24,149 nt of DNA from Brumimicrobium sp965656195 (GCA_965656195.1 CBFHJL010000042.1:1-24149); one strand, 5' to 3'; shown: positions 1-8,175, numbered from the stretch's first letter. Program-made: numbers and translations. The notes: generated from the letters alone by a model not told the origin.

Positions 1-1101
1 AGATTGTTAGCAGAGGATGCTGTGATCATTGGACGACTAAATTGTGATGAGTTTGCAATGGGTAGTTCCAATGAAAATTCAGCATATGGTCCGGTTCGAA
101 ATGCGTTGAACGAAGACTTTGTACCAGGAGGTTCTTCAGGAGGAAGCGCTTCAGCAGTAGCGGCTAATCTTTGCACGGTAGCTTTAGGTAGTGATACAGG
201 AGGGTCTATACGTCAGCCTGCATCATTCACAGGAACTATCGGTCTCAAGCCTACTTATGGAAGAGTGAGTCGATATGGTTTGATCGCGTATGCATCTTCT
301 TTTGATCAAATTGGGCCAATCGCAAATGATATTGAGGATATAGCACTTGTTACTGAGGTAATGGCTGGAAAAGATGAGTTTGATGGAACTGCTTCTTCGA
401 AACCAGTCCCTTCTCTGAAACCTGAGGATTTACCTGGAAAGTTAAAGATCGCTTACATAAAAGAAACACTAGACTCTGAGGGTATTGATCCAGAGATAAA
501 ATCTAGAATAGAGCAATTAGTGAATTGTTTGAGAGCTGATGGTCATGAACTGATCCCGGTATCTTTTCCATATCTAGACTATATGGTTCCGACTTATTAT
601 GTTCTGTCTACTGCAGAAGCTTCGTCAAACCTTGCAAGATTTGACGGTGTTCATTACGGTTACAGATCTGAAGAAGCTGAAGGTGTCGAAGAAACTTATG
701 TTAAGTCAAGATCCGAAGGATTTGGAGCAGAAGTGAAACGAAGAATAATGACAGGTACATTCGTACTATCTCACGGTTATTACGATGCTTATTATACCAA
801 GGCTCAAAAAGTTAGAAGATTGATTCAAGATAGAACCAATGAGATTCTGGGTCAAAATGATCTCATTTTATTACCAACAACACCGTCTACTGCTTTTGAA
901 ATCAATGCAGTAAAGGATAATATTCAAATGTATTTACAGGATATATTCACTGTACAGGCGAACTTATCGGGTAATCCGGCGATTTCTTTACCAATTGGTC
1001 AACACCCAAATGGTATGCCTTATGGACTTCAGTTGATTGGAAAGCATTTCGAGGAAAAAGAACTCATAGATGCATCAGCATTCTTAATGGACTTCTGTTA
1101 A
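1..1101 (+). CDS. gatA: Asp-tRNA(Asn)/Glu-tRNA(Gln) amidotransferase subunit A, 5'-truncated by the window edge
   Basis: The reading frame is open from base 1 and ends at TAA 1099-1101, giving 366 residues. Family members are roughly 475-490 residues, so about the first quarter lies outside the window. The visible part has the amidase-signature core: GGSSGGSA at residues 43-50, whose first serine (45) fits the cis-serine, and GSDTGGSIRQP at 63-73, whose serine 69 fits the nucleophile that forms the acyl-enzyme with glutamine. The catalytic lysine of the Ser-cisSer-Lys triad should lie upstream of the window. In the GatCAB complex this cytoplasmic subunit releases ammonia from glutamine to amidate misacylated Glu-tRNA(Gln) or Asp-tRNA(Asn). 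The next gene starts 2 bases after the stop, so co-transcription is likely. The GSDTGGSIRQP form with the downstream GLKPTYGRVSRYGL stretch favours GatA over a generic amidase. Confidence 0.95.
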   Translation, partial: RLLAEDAVIIGRLNCDEFAMGSSNENSAYGPVRNALNEDFVPGGSSGGSASAVAANLCTVALGSDTGGSIRQPASFTGTIGLKPTYGRVSRYGLIAYASSFDQIGPIANDIEDIALVTEVMAGKDEFDGTASSKPVPSLKPEDLPGKLKIAYIKETLDSEGIDPEIKSRIEQLVNCLRADGHELIPVSFPYLDYMVPTYYVLSTAEASSNLARFDGVHYGYRSEEAEGVEETYVKSRSEGFGAEVKRRIMTGTFVLSHGYYDAYYTKAQKVRRLIQDRTNEILGQNDLILLPTTPSTAFEINAVKDNIQMYLQDIFTVQANLSGNPAISLPIGQHPNGMPYGLQLIGKHFEEKELIDASAFLMDFC

Positions 1102-1103
1102 AT

Positions 1104-2573
1104 ATGCGTAATATCAAACTTTACTTTTCATTCATTTTTATTGTTGCATCTATTAATTCCAATGCACAGTCTAGTTTAAGCGACTCTCTAGATACACTTC
1201 AACATGAGCGTTTTATTCGCGTAATGGAAGAGTCATTGAACCAATATTATGCAGATTACTCATCAACTGATAAACAAACAGACTCAATCATAGAGGCTCT
1301 TGGATACGATGAGTCTGAAGTACCTTCTTTTCCAGACTCAGTTTATTGCCAGCGGTTGAGTGAGATGAATGAAATGAGTCCTTTTCAATTAGACTGCAAT
1401 GAAGATGTCTTGAAAGTGATTAACTATTTTACAAGAAAGAGGCGCAGTTTTACAAGCGTTACTTTAGGAAGGTCGAAGCTTTATTTTACAATGTTTGAGG
1501 AGAAATTGGCTCAAAACAATATGCCAATTGAATTGAAGTATCTGTCAGTAATAGAAAGTGGTTTGAGACCTCAGATTAGATCTAGAGCCGGAGCAATGGG
1601 GTTATGGCAGTTTATGTATCGAACTGGAAAAATGTATGGCTTAAATCAAAACTCTTACATTGATGAGCGAATGGATCCTGAGCTTGCAACCGAGGCTGCA
1701 TGCAGGTACTTGAAAAGACTGCATGAAATGTATGACGATTGGAACATGGCACTTGCGGCTTACAATGCAGGACCTGGAAATGTTAATAAAGCTATTCGCA
1801 GATCAGGGGGTAAAATGACATATTGGGAAATAAGACCATTTCTACCAGGTGAAACGAAAATGTATGTTCCTAACTTTATTGCAATGTCCTATATGATGAC
1901 TTATCATGCAGAACATAATATTAGACCAAGGGAAGCAAAGATTTATGACTATCAATTAGATACTGTTTGCCTGAGAGATGGTTTGCATATGAAGGTGATA
2001 GATTCTATAATCGGTTGGGAAGAAGAGAGTATTCAAGCTTTAAACCCTATTTACAAAACGACTTATATACCTAAAACAACGCCAGCTCAATGCATTAGAA
2101 TCCCACAAGAATATGTAGCTGAGTGGATTGCTATGGAAGATAGTATATACGCTCTTGACTCTTTAATTTATGAGTCAATTGTTGAAGAAGAAGAGGAGGA
2201 ACAAAATACGATTATTCATTATGTCAGGAGCGGTCAGAATTTAGGCTTTATAGCAGGCCGTTATGGAACTACAGTACGAAATATTATGAACTGGAACAAC
2301 CTGCGTTCTACTCGACTTAGCATAGGCCAACGACTTACCATTTATACCTCAGCTCCGCCTCCGAAGAAGAAAGTAGAGCCTAAGAAAAAATCCTCCAAAC
2401 CAGCGCAAAAATTCAAGACCCCAACAAAGGGAACACTCTATGTGATCCGAAACGGAGATAATCTTTGGGATATAGCACGTTCGAATAATACTACAGTTTC
2501 CGAACTTCGAAAGTTAAATCCGGGGATTGATTCTTCAGACCTTAAAGTAGGTCAAAAAATTCGTATAAAATAA
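1104..2573 (+). CDS. Membrane-associated or secreted lytic transglycosylase with two LysM domains (MltD-like)
   Basis: This 489-residue protein starts at ATG 1104, directly followed by a signal peptide ending near SNAQ (residue 22). An SLT (GH23) domain spans about residues 125-240. It contains KYLSVIESGL, with the probable catalytic glutamate 151, then GAMGLWQFM and ALAAYNAGPGNV, the classic transglycosylase motifs. Two LysM peptidoglycan-binding repeats follow, at about 371-415 (HYVRSGQNLGFIAGRYG) and 444-489 (YVIRNGDNLWDIARSNN), joined by a lysine- and proline-rich linker. The order SLT then C-terminal LysM is that of MltD-type enzymes, which cleave the MurNAc-GlcNAc bond to 1,6-anhydro products during wall turnover. 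No lipobox cysteine is evident at the signal-peptide end, so it is probably periplasmic rather than a lipoprotein. It sits 2 bases after gatA and upstream of a DUF4837 lipoprotein gene, a pairing I associate with Flavobacteriia. Confidence 0.93.
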   Translation: MRNIKLYFSFIFIVASINSNAQSSLSDSLDTLQHERFIRVMEESLNQYYADYSSTDKQTDSIIEALGYDESEVPSFPDSVYCQRLSEMNEMSPFQLDCNEDVLKVINYFTRKRRSFTSVTLGRSKLYFTMFEEKLAQNNMPIELKYLSVIESGLRPQIRSRAGAMGLWQFMYRTGKMYGLNQNSYIDERMDPELATEAACRYLKRLHEMYDDWNMALAAYNAGPGNVNKAIRRSGGKMTYWEIRPFLPGETKMYVPNFIAMSYMMTYHAEHNIRPREAKIYDYQLDTVCLRDGLHMKVIDSIIGWEEESIQALNPIYKTTYIPKTTPAQCIRIPQEYVAEWIAMEDSIYALDSLIYESIVEEEEEEQNTIIHYVRSGQNLGFIAGRYGTTVRNIMNWNNLRSTRLSIGQRLTIYTSAPPPKKKVEPKKKSSKPAQKFKTPTKGTLYVIRNGDNLWDIARSNNTTVSELRKLNPGIDSSDLKVGQKIRIK

Positions 2574-2587
2574 ACCGTATGCACTTC

Positions 2588-2622
2588 TTGCTCAATCAAT
2601 TCTAATTGCAGCACGATTTTTG
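2588..2622 (+). promoter_or_regulatory. Possible weak promoter upstream of the DUF4837 gene
   Basis: TTG at 2588-2590 and GATTTTTG at 2615-2622 (7 of 8 to TAnnTTTG) are separated by 24 bases, longer than usual. Transcription would begin just before ATG 2644, which would leave the TTG at 2620 untranscribed and support the ATG start. The fit is imperfect, and read-through from the upstream gene is equally possible. Confidence 0.3.
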
Positions 2623-2643
2623 CTTAATTTTAGAAAAAAGTAT

Positions 2644-3786
2644 ATGCAAAAAGTTTTAGCCTCAATATCTATTTTATTCTTGTTAACGCTCTTGTTTTCA
2701 TGTAAAGATTCAGAAAATAATGGTGTTGATGTTAACAGTGTTGATCAAGAAGTATCAGATGATTCAGAGTACAAGAGAGTTAGGATTGTAGATGGTAAAT
2801 CCGTATCGCAATATGTTGGCAAGCCAGGAAGATTAATGGTTGTTGCAGAAAATGGATTTTATACTGAGGAAATTGCTCACTTATTTGATTCTATTTTTGC
2901 AAAAGAAGTTAGACCATATTATCCGAAACATCCTTATTTTGAAATTTACCAAAGAACACCGAAAGAATTTAAAGAAAACTCTAGAAGACTGAGAAATGTA
3001 ATTCGATTGAACATATCTGAAAAGACTCCCGAGGGTAAACCGAGAATGGTAGTTCGTAAAAATTACTTTGCTGAGACGCAAATGTATACTGATGTATATG
3101 CGAATAACATTAATGAGTTGTATGCTTTTCTAAAAGAAGAGTTATTCAGTTTGTTTCGATTGTATGATACGCAGGAATGGAAAAGAGAATTTTATCGTCA
3201 CAACGCTAATAAAAGTAAATCGGTTAATAAACGATTATCCAAGAAATTTGGGATTACGCTCAACTTGCCGGGTAAGTTTAGATATGAATCAGTAGATAAT
3301 CAATACGGTATTATCCTCTTGCCCGATCGATCACGCCAAATGGAAATGAAAGTAGGTGATGCAATTAACAGCCAAAAGGCAAACTTTATTCAGAGCGGTG
3401 TAATGATTTGGCAATATCCTTATAAAGATTCTTCCCAAATGAATCCTTCGTACTTAATGAAGTTAAGAGATACAATTTTGAAGTATCATGCAAAGCATGA
3501 AGTGCCTGGTGTTTACATGGGTACACAGGATCATCCAGCAGTTGTTCCTGAATATGAGCGTTTTAAAATCAATGGAGTAGAAGGGTATCAATTCAGGGGT
3601 TTATTCAAATTCACTGGAGCTATGGAGCCTTCAGGAGGTAAGTTTTGGAGTTTTCATTTCAAGCATCCGAAACGAGAAACTATTGTAGCCATTAGTGGTT
3701 ATATAGATGCTCCTCCAACGATGTCCGTCAGCTTTGATATCAATCGTCTTAGAGCAATTGTTTATTCACTGAAGATCGTCGATTAG
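2644..3786 (+). CDS. DUF4837 family lipoprotein
   Basis: ATG 2644 gives a 380-residue protein. An in-frame TTG at 2620 would add eight residues but would bury the signal peptide, so ATG is preferred. The N-terminus is a clear lipoprotein signal: a short basic start, a hydrophobic run and the lipobox LFSC with cysteine 20, followed by a polar acidic stretch (KDSENN). The mature protein is mixed alpha/beta and charged, and its length and overall pattern fit the DUF4837 family of Bacteroidota. Family function is unknown; the position after a lytic transglycosylase hints at an envelope role, which is inference only. The TAG stop at 3784-3786 directly abuts the stop codon of the convergent gene, with no intergenic base and no recognisable terminator. 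Confidence 0.82.
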   Translation: MQKVLASISILFLLTLLFSCKDSENNGVDVNSVDQEVSDDSEYKRVRIVDGKSVSQYVGKPGRLMVVAENGFYTEEIAHLFDSIFAKEVRPYYPKHPYFEIYQRTPKEFKENSRRLRNVIRLNISEKTPEGKPRMVVRKNYFAETQMYTDVYANNINELYAFLKEELFSLFRLYDTQEWKREFYRHNANKSKSVNKRLSKKFGITLNLPGKFRYESVDNQYGIILLPDRSRQMEMKVGDAINSQKANFIQSGVMIWQYPYKDSSQMNPSYLMKLRDTILKYHAKHEVPGVYMGTQDHPAVVPEYERFKINGVEGYQFRGLFKFTGAMEPSGGKFWSFHFKHPKRETIVAISGYIDAPPTMSVSFDINRLRAIVYSLKIVD

Positions 3787-4452
3787 TTAGCATTTTCCGA
3801 TAAGGAATGTTAAACCTAAACTTAATTCTGGTTCTAAACCAAACATGTTTTCACGTGTGTCAATCGGGTTATAATTGTTTTGGTCTAACCTAAAATAATA
3901 GGGAATCTTGGCGCCGTAGAAGAACGTAAACTTTTTCCACATTTGTATGGTATGATAGATTTCAAAATTTACAGCTGATACTTGATGTTGAGGGGTGTGT
4001 TTTTGTACATATAGCGTATTTTGATTGTTGTAATACGCTGATATTTTATTGAATGCCTGACCATAAATAATATTGAGATGTCCTCTAAGTCCATGCTTTA
4101 CATCAAAACTGTGAAAATATCCAATCCCAAATTGTACTGTTAAAACATTCGTTTGTACATCATACCTTTTTAACTCATATGTACTATTATCATTGATGAT
4201 CATCTCATCAACCATGCTGTATGAGGAGCGTAAACGTCCATAATTTGGGGAATAGTCTAAATAATGTTTGGATGATTGTCCTTTCCCACCCAAAGTTATT
4301 CCTCCGGATAGTAGCCAGTTGTTTTTAACCACTTTGTGGAAACCTAAGGTGGCGTTCAACATGTTTTTTTTGTAAGAGCCATCTATACTTAACCGCTGTT
4401 GAGCTTCACAGTTTAGCGAAATTCCAATCAAGATAACCAGAAAGTACTTCAT
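3787..4452 (-). CDS. Small secreted outer-membrane beta-barrel-like protein, function unknown
   Basis: This 221-residue protein starts at ATG 4452. It has a signal peptide (MKYFLVILIGISLNCEAQQ) cleaved near residue 17-19. The rest alternates hydrophobic and polar residues in short strands rich in Tyr, Phe, Gly and Asn (for example NWLLSGGITLGGKG near the start and PELSLGLTFLIGKC at the end). That pattern resembles a small outer-membrane barrel, but I do not recognise a named family. It is the last gene of a likely three-gene operon with a TonB-dependent receptor 61 bases upstream and a T9SS cargo protein before that, so it could help a surface uptake system; this is inference from position. 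It ends directly against the convergent DUF4837 gene. Confidence 0.75.
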   Translation of the reverse strand: MKYFLVILIGISLNCEAQQRLSIDGSYKKNMLNATLGFHKVVKNNWLLSGGITLGGKGQSSKHYLDYSPNYGRLRSSYSMVDEMIINDNSTYELKRYDVQTNVLTVQFGIGYFHSFDVKHGLRGHLNIIYGQAFNKISAYYNNQNTLYVQKHTPQHQVSAVNFEIYHTIQMWKKFTFFYGAKIPYYFRLDQNNYNPIDTRENMFGLEPELSLGLTFLIGKC

Positions 4453-4513
4453 AAAATCTCTTTATGTGAAAACGTGTATTTCAATACTTTAGTGTGCTGC
4501 AAGGAATAGAACT

Positions 4514-6937
4514 TTAATCTTTGTTTTTGTGTTCTATTGTTAGCGAATACTGAAACATTATGGAACGCGGCGCTTCCATTTTTAACGGTCTTAGCGAATA
4601 CATATTATTCAAAAGGTTAGCAGCGATTACTGCAATTTTATGTTGTTCTTTAATTGTAAAGTTGATTCTAGCATCTATAATCCATGTGCCGTTGTTGTTC
4701 TCTTCAAAATAATCCATGAATTGAATATTTTGTATAGTATTGATAATTTCTGTAGTCTCTTCAAACTTCTCAATAACAAGGTCTAAGTTCTCCATTCTAC
4801 TAAAGTACTTAACAGTGCCTCCGATGGATAAAACATCATTGAAGGAGTAGGAAATATCCCCCTTTATATTATGTAGAAAGCGATATTTGAGGATGTTGTT
4901 ATCTGGATTTAAAGATGTGTTATTAAAACTATATCCTTGCGCCTGAACAGGATTTGAGTCGTATGCGTAAATCAAATCAGGATTAAGTGTTTTGGGTAAA
5001 ATGTAATTATAACCAGTAATAAATGTCAGTTCATTTTTTTTATTGAATTTAACTTTCCCAGAGAAAGAAACATCTATACCAATAACTCTTGAACGACCAG
5101 TATTCAAAAATTTAAAACCTGCTCCAGTCGGTGAATTTGGGTCCCAAAATCCAAAAAGATACTCTATCGTATTATCATATTCTTGCCAAAATCCAGCTAT
5201 ATCTAAATATCCATAAATAGAACCAAATTTCACTCCTTGTTTAATTCCAACCTCGCTGTTTGAAGAAGTTTCAGGTTGTAATTCAGGATTAGGAAATACT
5301 CCGAAATTACCTATACCCGTTTGAATGAATCTTTCAGTTATGGTAGGAAATCTATAGCCTTGACCATAGGACATTCTAAGATATGTTTCTTGGTGTAATT
5401 TAATGTTACCTCCAGCCCTGAATATAGGCTTAATAGCTGTTACTGTATCATTTAATGCGAAGTATTCCATTCTACCTCCTACCGAGAGATTTACGATATC
5501 CCACATCTTTTTTTCAACTTGTCCGTAACCAGAGATGTTAAGCAAAGTATTTTCAGGTGTTCCAGAACCTGCATAAAGCTCAGCATAAGAGTCCGTATAT
5601 GATCCAGAAATACCTCCGATAAACTCTAGGTTAGCCAAACTTTCATAGGAACGATTAAACTGATAGTCACCATAATATAATAAAGAATTATTTGACTGAT
5701 TAGCTGTTATATTGTTATCAGTATAAAGAAAACGCCCTCTTAATTTATGTGAAGCTCCAGTTGCTTGTTTGAAGTCAATAAAAGGGTCTATGTTGGCAAT
5801 GGTTTGTTTTTGTAGAAAAACAGCGCCTGGATAACCCTGAAATAAACCCGTGGTATCGTTTAGCCATGCAAACATCATCGGTGATTCACTGATCATCCCA
5901 TTTCCATTCACACCGTAAGATAATCCTCTATATTTTTTAGATCGATGGCGAATATTGAAATTTACTCTCGCTCGCTTAGATCTCATCTGCTGGTTACTAA
6001 AGTTAGATACGGTGTCGGGATAACTTTGTTCGATAAATGCATCTTGTCTAGGTGGACCAATGTACCCTTCATCATAGTTCAAGTTGCCACCTAAAACAAG
6101 ATCCCAGTTTTTGATCTTTCGTGAATGCAGAAAGTTCATCCCTGAAATTACAGAGCGTCTTTCCTGCCAAATTTGTCCAGTATCTCTGGGGAAGCTATAG
6201 AATCCTGAATATAAATTAACCTTAGTTTGAGGAGTAGATGTGGGGTATTTCGTACGTATATGAATTGCGCCTGATAAAGCTGAACTACCAGCTAGTACGG
6301 ATCCAGCACCTTTCACCACTTCTATCTGTTTGATGTTCTCTACGGGTATGAAACTCCATTCTGGTCTTCCAGCATCTCCCGAAAGTAAAGGCATATCATC
6401 AACAATAACTGCAACTTTACTACCTACGCCAAAAGTAAATCCACTGCCTCCTCTTATTTGAGGTTCACCATCCATGATATTCAGCCCAGGAGTTTGATCA
6501 AGTATCGTTTCTACACTTCTTGTGTTTTTATCTTCGATTAGACCTGGTTTGATTATTTCTAGCGATACGGTAATATCTTCTGGTCGTTTATCAAACTTCC
6601 CAACTCTAATCTCTACTTCTTCTAGTTCAGTTATGTCGCTATAACTTTTAAGTGTGATATTATGTTCGACAAATTGGTTCTCAATGATTTCTACAGAAAA
6701 AGTATCCGTGATTTTATCTGTAAAACGACAAATGAGTTGGACCGTTCCTACAGGTAACTGCAATTTATAATTTCCTTCCTGATCAGTAGTTGCTCCCCGC
6801 GTTATGTCGCCTTTATAAATTACTGACGCACCAATTAAAGGTTCTCCGTTGTCTTCAGAGACTTTTCCAACAAGCGTTCCTTCTTGTCCAACCATGCAAA
6901 ATGAAAGGAGAAGAAATAAAATGGTAATACGAAACAA
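4514..6937 (-). CDS. TonB-dependent outer-membrane receptor with carboxypeptidase-regulatory-like N-terminal domain; TTG start
   Basis: This 807-residue protein has a signal peptide at residues 1-18, a carboxypeptidase-regulatory-like beta-sandwich at about 20-97 (GEPLIGASVIYKG, TDQEGNYKLQLPVG), a TonB plug at about 118-230 (ETILDQTPGLNIMDGEPQIRGG, VAVIVDDMPL, QIEVVKGAGSVLAGSSALSGAI) and a long barrel to the C-terminus. It should import a ligand across the outer membrane using TonB/ExbBD energy; the ligand cannot be read from the sequence. The start is TTG 6937: an in-frame TGA lies two codons upstream and the first internal ATG (codon 15) would destroy the signal peptide. Only 13 bases separate it from the stop of the upstream T9SS gene, so translation may be coupled. 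A surface partner gene upstream recalls SusCD-like pairing, but the receptor is shorter than typical SusC and no SusD is present. Confidence 0.92.
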   Translation of the reverse strand: MFRITILFLLLSFCMVGQEGTLVGKVSEDNGEPLIGASVIYKGDITRGATTDQEGNYKLQLPVGTVQLICRFTDKITDTFSVEIIENQFVEHNITLKSYSDITELEEVEIRVGKFDKRPEDITVSLEIIKPGLIEDKNTRSVETILDQTPGLNIMDGEPQIRGGSGFTFGVGSKVAVIVDDMPLLSGDAGRPEWSFIPVENIKQIEVVKGAGSVLAGSSALSGAIHIRTKYPTSTPQTKVNLYSGFYSFPRDTGQIWQERRSVISGMNFLHSRKIKNWDLVLGGNLNYDEGYIGPPRQDAFIEQSYPDTVSNFSNQQMRSKRARVNFNIRHRSKKYRGLSYGVNGNGMISESPMMFAWLNDTTGLFQGYPGAVFLQKQTIANIDPFIDFKQATGASHKLRGRFLYTDNNITANQSNNSLLYYGDYQFNRSYESLANLEFIGGISGSYTDSYAELYAGSGTPENTLLNISGYGQVEKKMWDIVNLSVGGRMEYFALNDTVTAIKPIFRAGGNIKLHQETYLRMSYGQGYRFPTITERFIQTGIGNFGVFPNPELQPETSSNSEVGIKQGVKFGSIYGYLDIAGFWQEYDNTIEYLFGFWDPNSPTGAGFKFLNTGRSRVIGIDVSFSGKVKFNKKNELTFITGYNYILPKTLNPDLIYAYDSNPVQAQGYSFNNTSLNPDNNILKYRFLHNIKGDISYSFNDVLSIGGTVKYFSRMENLDLVIEKFEETTEIINTIQNIQFMDYFEENNNGTWIIDARINFTIKEQHKIAVIAANLLNNMYSLRPLKMEAPRSIMFQYSLTIEHKNKD

Positions 6938-6950
6938 GATTCAGAAAGTA

Positions 6951-7868
6951 TTAGTGAATGTATAGTTTCTTAGTAAACTGATTAACGCCGTTCTTTACTG
7001 ATATCAAGTAAATTCCAGAAGGCTGCGAGAAAGATACATTTTCTTCACATTTTCCATGTTGAATCACTTGTCCTGTTAGTGAAAGAACAGTGTATGTTTG
7101 TCCCTCTAAACCTTGTTTACTGCAGAAATGAATTAATTCGTCTGATGCATTTATCGATGTGATCACGTTAGTTTCTTCTGTAATGTTATTTGTATTATTA
7201 TAAACCAAGCTTAAATCATCTATCCAAAGCATACTACCCGTCTCAGAAATCGTGCTATCACCAGAGGCTATTGTAGTAAGAATAAACTCGGGTGTTTGTT
7301 GGTTGTAGTAATTGAAGGCACGAGAAAATCTTGTCCAAGTTGTCGCTTGACTAGTGAATTCTTCTTTCGCTCTTGCAACGATATTATTCTCAGTACCATT
7401 AAATGGAAGGTTTCCTTGATTTATATGGAGAACAATTTCAATTTTACCTTTGTCTCCATTTTGAGGTTCATACTTGTACCAACCCACAATACTGTCTGGA
7501 GAGCTAGTGAAACTTGTATGCCACTGCGCATCATTAGGGTCTGTAAAAACATATCCATTTTCTGGATTGAAATCAGCGTGCACTCGACCATTTGTCATTA
7601 TTCCATTCGCTTTAATTCCGATTAAAGGAACTTCCTTGACTTCTAGCTTCGCACATAGTCCTCCGTTTCTACCAGTGTCAGGAGACAATACAGAAGGTGC
7701 TGTTGCGGCTAGGGCATCAGCAGTTTTGAGAGAACTCCAATTTACTGGTTCTTCCTCTGCACTTCCTTGATTTTCCCAAGCTTCAAAATCCCCATTCTCA
7801 ATTTGTTGTTGAGCTATACCTACAAAATAGAAACCTATTAAGGCAAGAATGACCGTTACTTTTTTCAT
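6951..7868 (-). CDS. T9SS-exported protein with PCMD-like carbohydrate-associated domain and C-terminal sorting domain
   Basis: This 305-residue protein starts at ATG 7868 with a signal peptide (MKKVTVILALIGFYFVGIAQ). Residues about 20-225 resemble the PCMD (putative carbohydrate metabolism) domain: IENGDFEAWEN at the start, PDSIVGWYKYEPQNGDKG in the middle, WTRFSRAFNYY, and GSMLWIDDLSLVY at the end. These jelly-roll-like folds are found in surface proteins of Bacteroidota. Residues about 238-305 form a T9SS type A sorting domain with the typical YTVLSLTGQVI, PSGIYLISVKNG and FTKKLYIH pattern, which directs outer-membrane translocation and surface attachment. It is the first gene of the operon containing the TonB-dependent receptor, so it may capture the ligand for that receptor. 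The sorting domain is firm; the PCMD assignment is by eye and moderate. Confidence 0.85.
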   Translation of the reverse strand: MKKVTVILALIGFYFVGIAQQQIENGDFEAWENQGSAEEEPVNWSSLKTADALAATAPSVLSPDTGRNGGLCAKLEVKEVPLIGIKANGIMTNGRVHADFNPENGYVFTDPNDAQWHTSFTSSPDSIVGWYKYEPQNGDKGKIEIVLHINQGNLPFNGTENNIVARAKEEFTSQATTWTRFSRAFNYYNQQTPEFILTTIASGDSTISETGSMLWIDDLSLVYNNTNNITEETNVITSINASDELIHFCSKQGLEGQTYTVLSLTGQVIQHGKCEENVSFSQPSGIYLISVKNGVNQFTKKLYIH

Positions 7869-7911
7869 CTCTTTTTATTTTTAGTATAGATAAAAGTAAC
7901 GCTTTTTAATA

Positions 7912-7960
7912 AATAAAAAAGACTAATTACAGACTGACATAGAGAAGAATAAAAAAGACT
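7912..7960. repeat. 13-base direct repeat AATAAAAAAGACT
   Basis: AATAAAAAAGACT occurs at 7912-7924 and again at 7948-7960, with a 36-base period. The second copy overlaps the start of the inverted repeat's left arm. In AT-rich intergenic DNA this could be chance, but the shared GACT end is suggestive of a repeated binding site. Confidence 0.5.
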
Positions 7961-8017
7961 CAAAAAAAACTTAGGATTGTCCTGTAGATTCTCCGAGGTA
8001 GAAGTTTTTTCTGAGTC
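7957..8017. repeat. Long imperfect inverted repeat with 16-base arms
   Basis: The left arm 7957-7972 (GACTCAAAAAAAACTT) and right arm 8002-8017 (AAGTTTTTTCTGAGTC) are complementary at 15 of 16 positions. Inside the loop, AGGA-TTG-TCCT at 7973-7983 can form a second small stem that abuts the left arm. It lies about 90 bases upstream of the leftward T9SS gene and 210 bases upstream of the rightward gene. It could be an operator, an RNA stem-loop or a remnant of a small inverted-repeat element. Confidence 0.75.
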
Positions 8018-8044
8018 TAATCTGCAAGTATTTTTCGAAAACTA

Positions 8045-8076
8045 TTGAACCCCTTCAATAAATCGAATAAACTTTG
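8045..8076 (+). promoter_or_regulatory. Candidate promoter, distal to the DUF4168 gene
   Basis: TTG at 8045-8047 and TAAACTTTG at 8068-8076 are 20 bases apart, resembling the Bacteroidota TTG / TAnnTTTG promoter with one extra base in the -7 element. A terminator-like hairpin lies 45 bases downstream, so it may drive a short RNA or an attenuated leader. Confidence 0.35.
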
Positions 8077-8121
8077 TACCATTAAGACGCAAATAAAAAC
8101 AAAAGGGTTGTTTCAAAATTG

Positions 8122-8146
8122 AACTATTTTAAAGAGTAGTTTTTTT
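8122..8146 (+). terminator. AT-rich hairpin with T tract, terminator-like, upstream of the DUF4168 gene
   Basis: AACTATTTT and AGAGTAGTT (8122-8141) can pair as five Watson-Crick pairs extended by G-U pairs, with a tight loop, followed by T residues to 8146. The stem is weak because it is A/T rich. Its position before a gene start and after a candidate promoter suggests attenuation or termination of a small RNA; chance is possible. Confidence 0.3.
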
Positions 8147-8175
8147 AGTTTTAACAGAACTTAAGAAAATTCGCA

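Noticed and set aside
2881..3081. 66-codon open frame on the - strand
   Set aside because: It lies inside the DUF4837 gene on the opposite strand and shows no protein-like features.
7296..7770. Two open frames of about 100 codons on the + strand
   Set aside because: They lie wholly antisense to the T9SS PCMD-like gene, overlap each other in different frames, and have no signal peptide or domain.
4514..7868. A true SusC/SusD pair
   Set aside because: No SusD-type lipoprotein is present, and the receptor at 807 residues is shorter than typical SusC proteins; the partner has a T9SS sorting domain instead.
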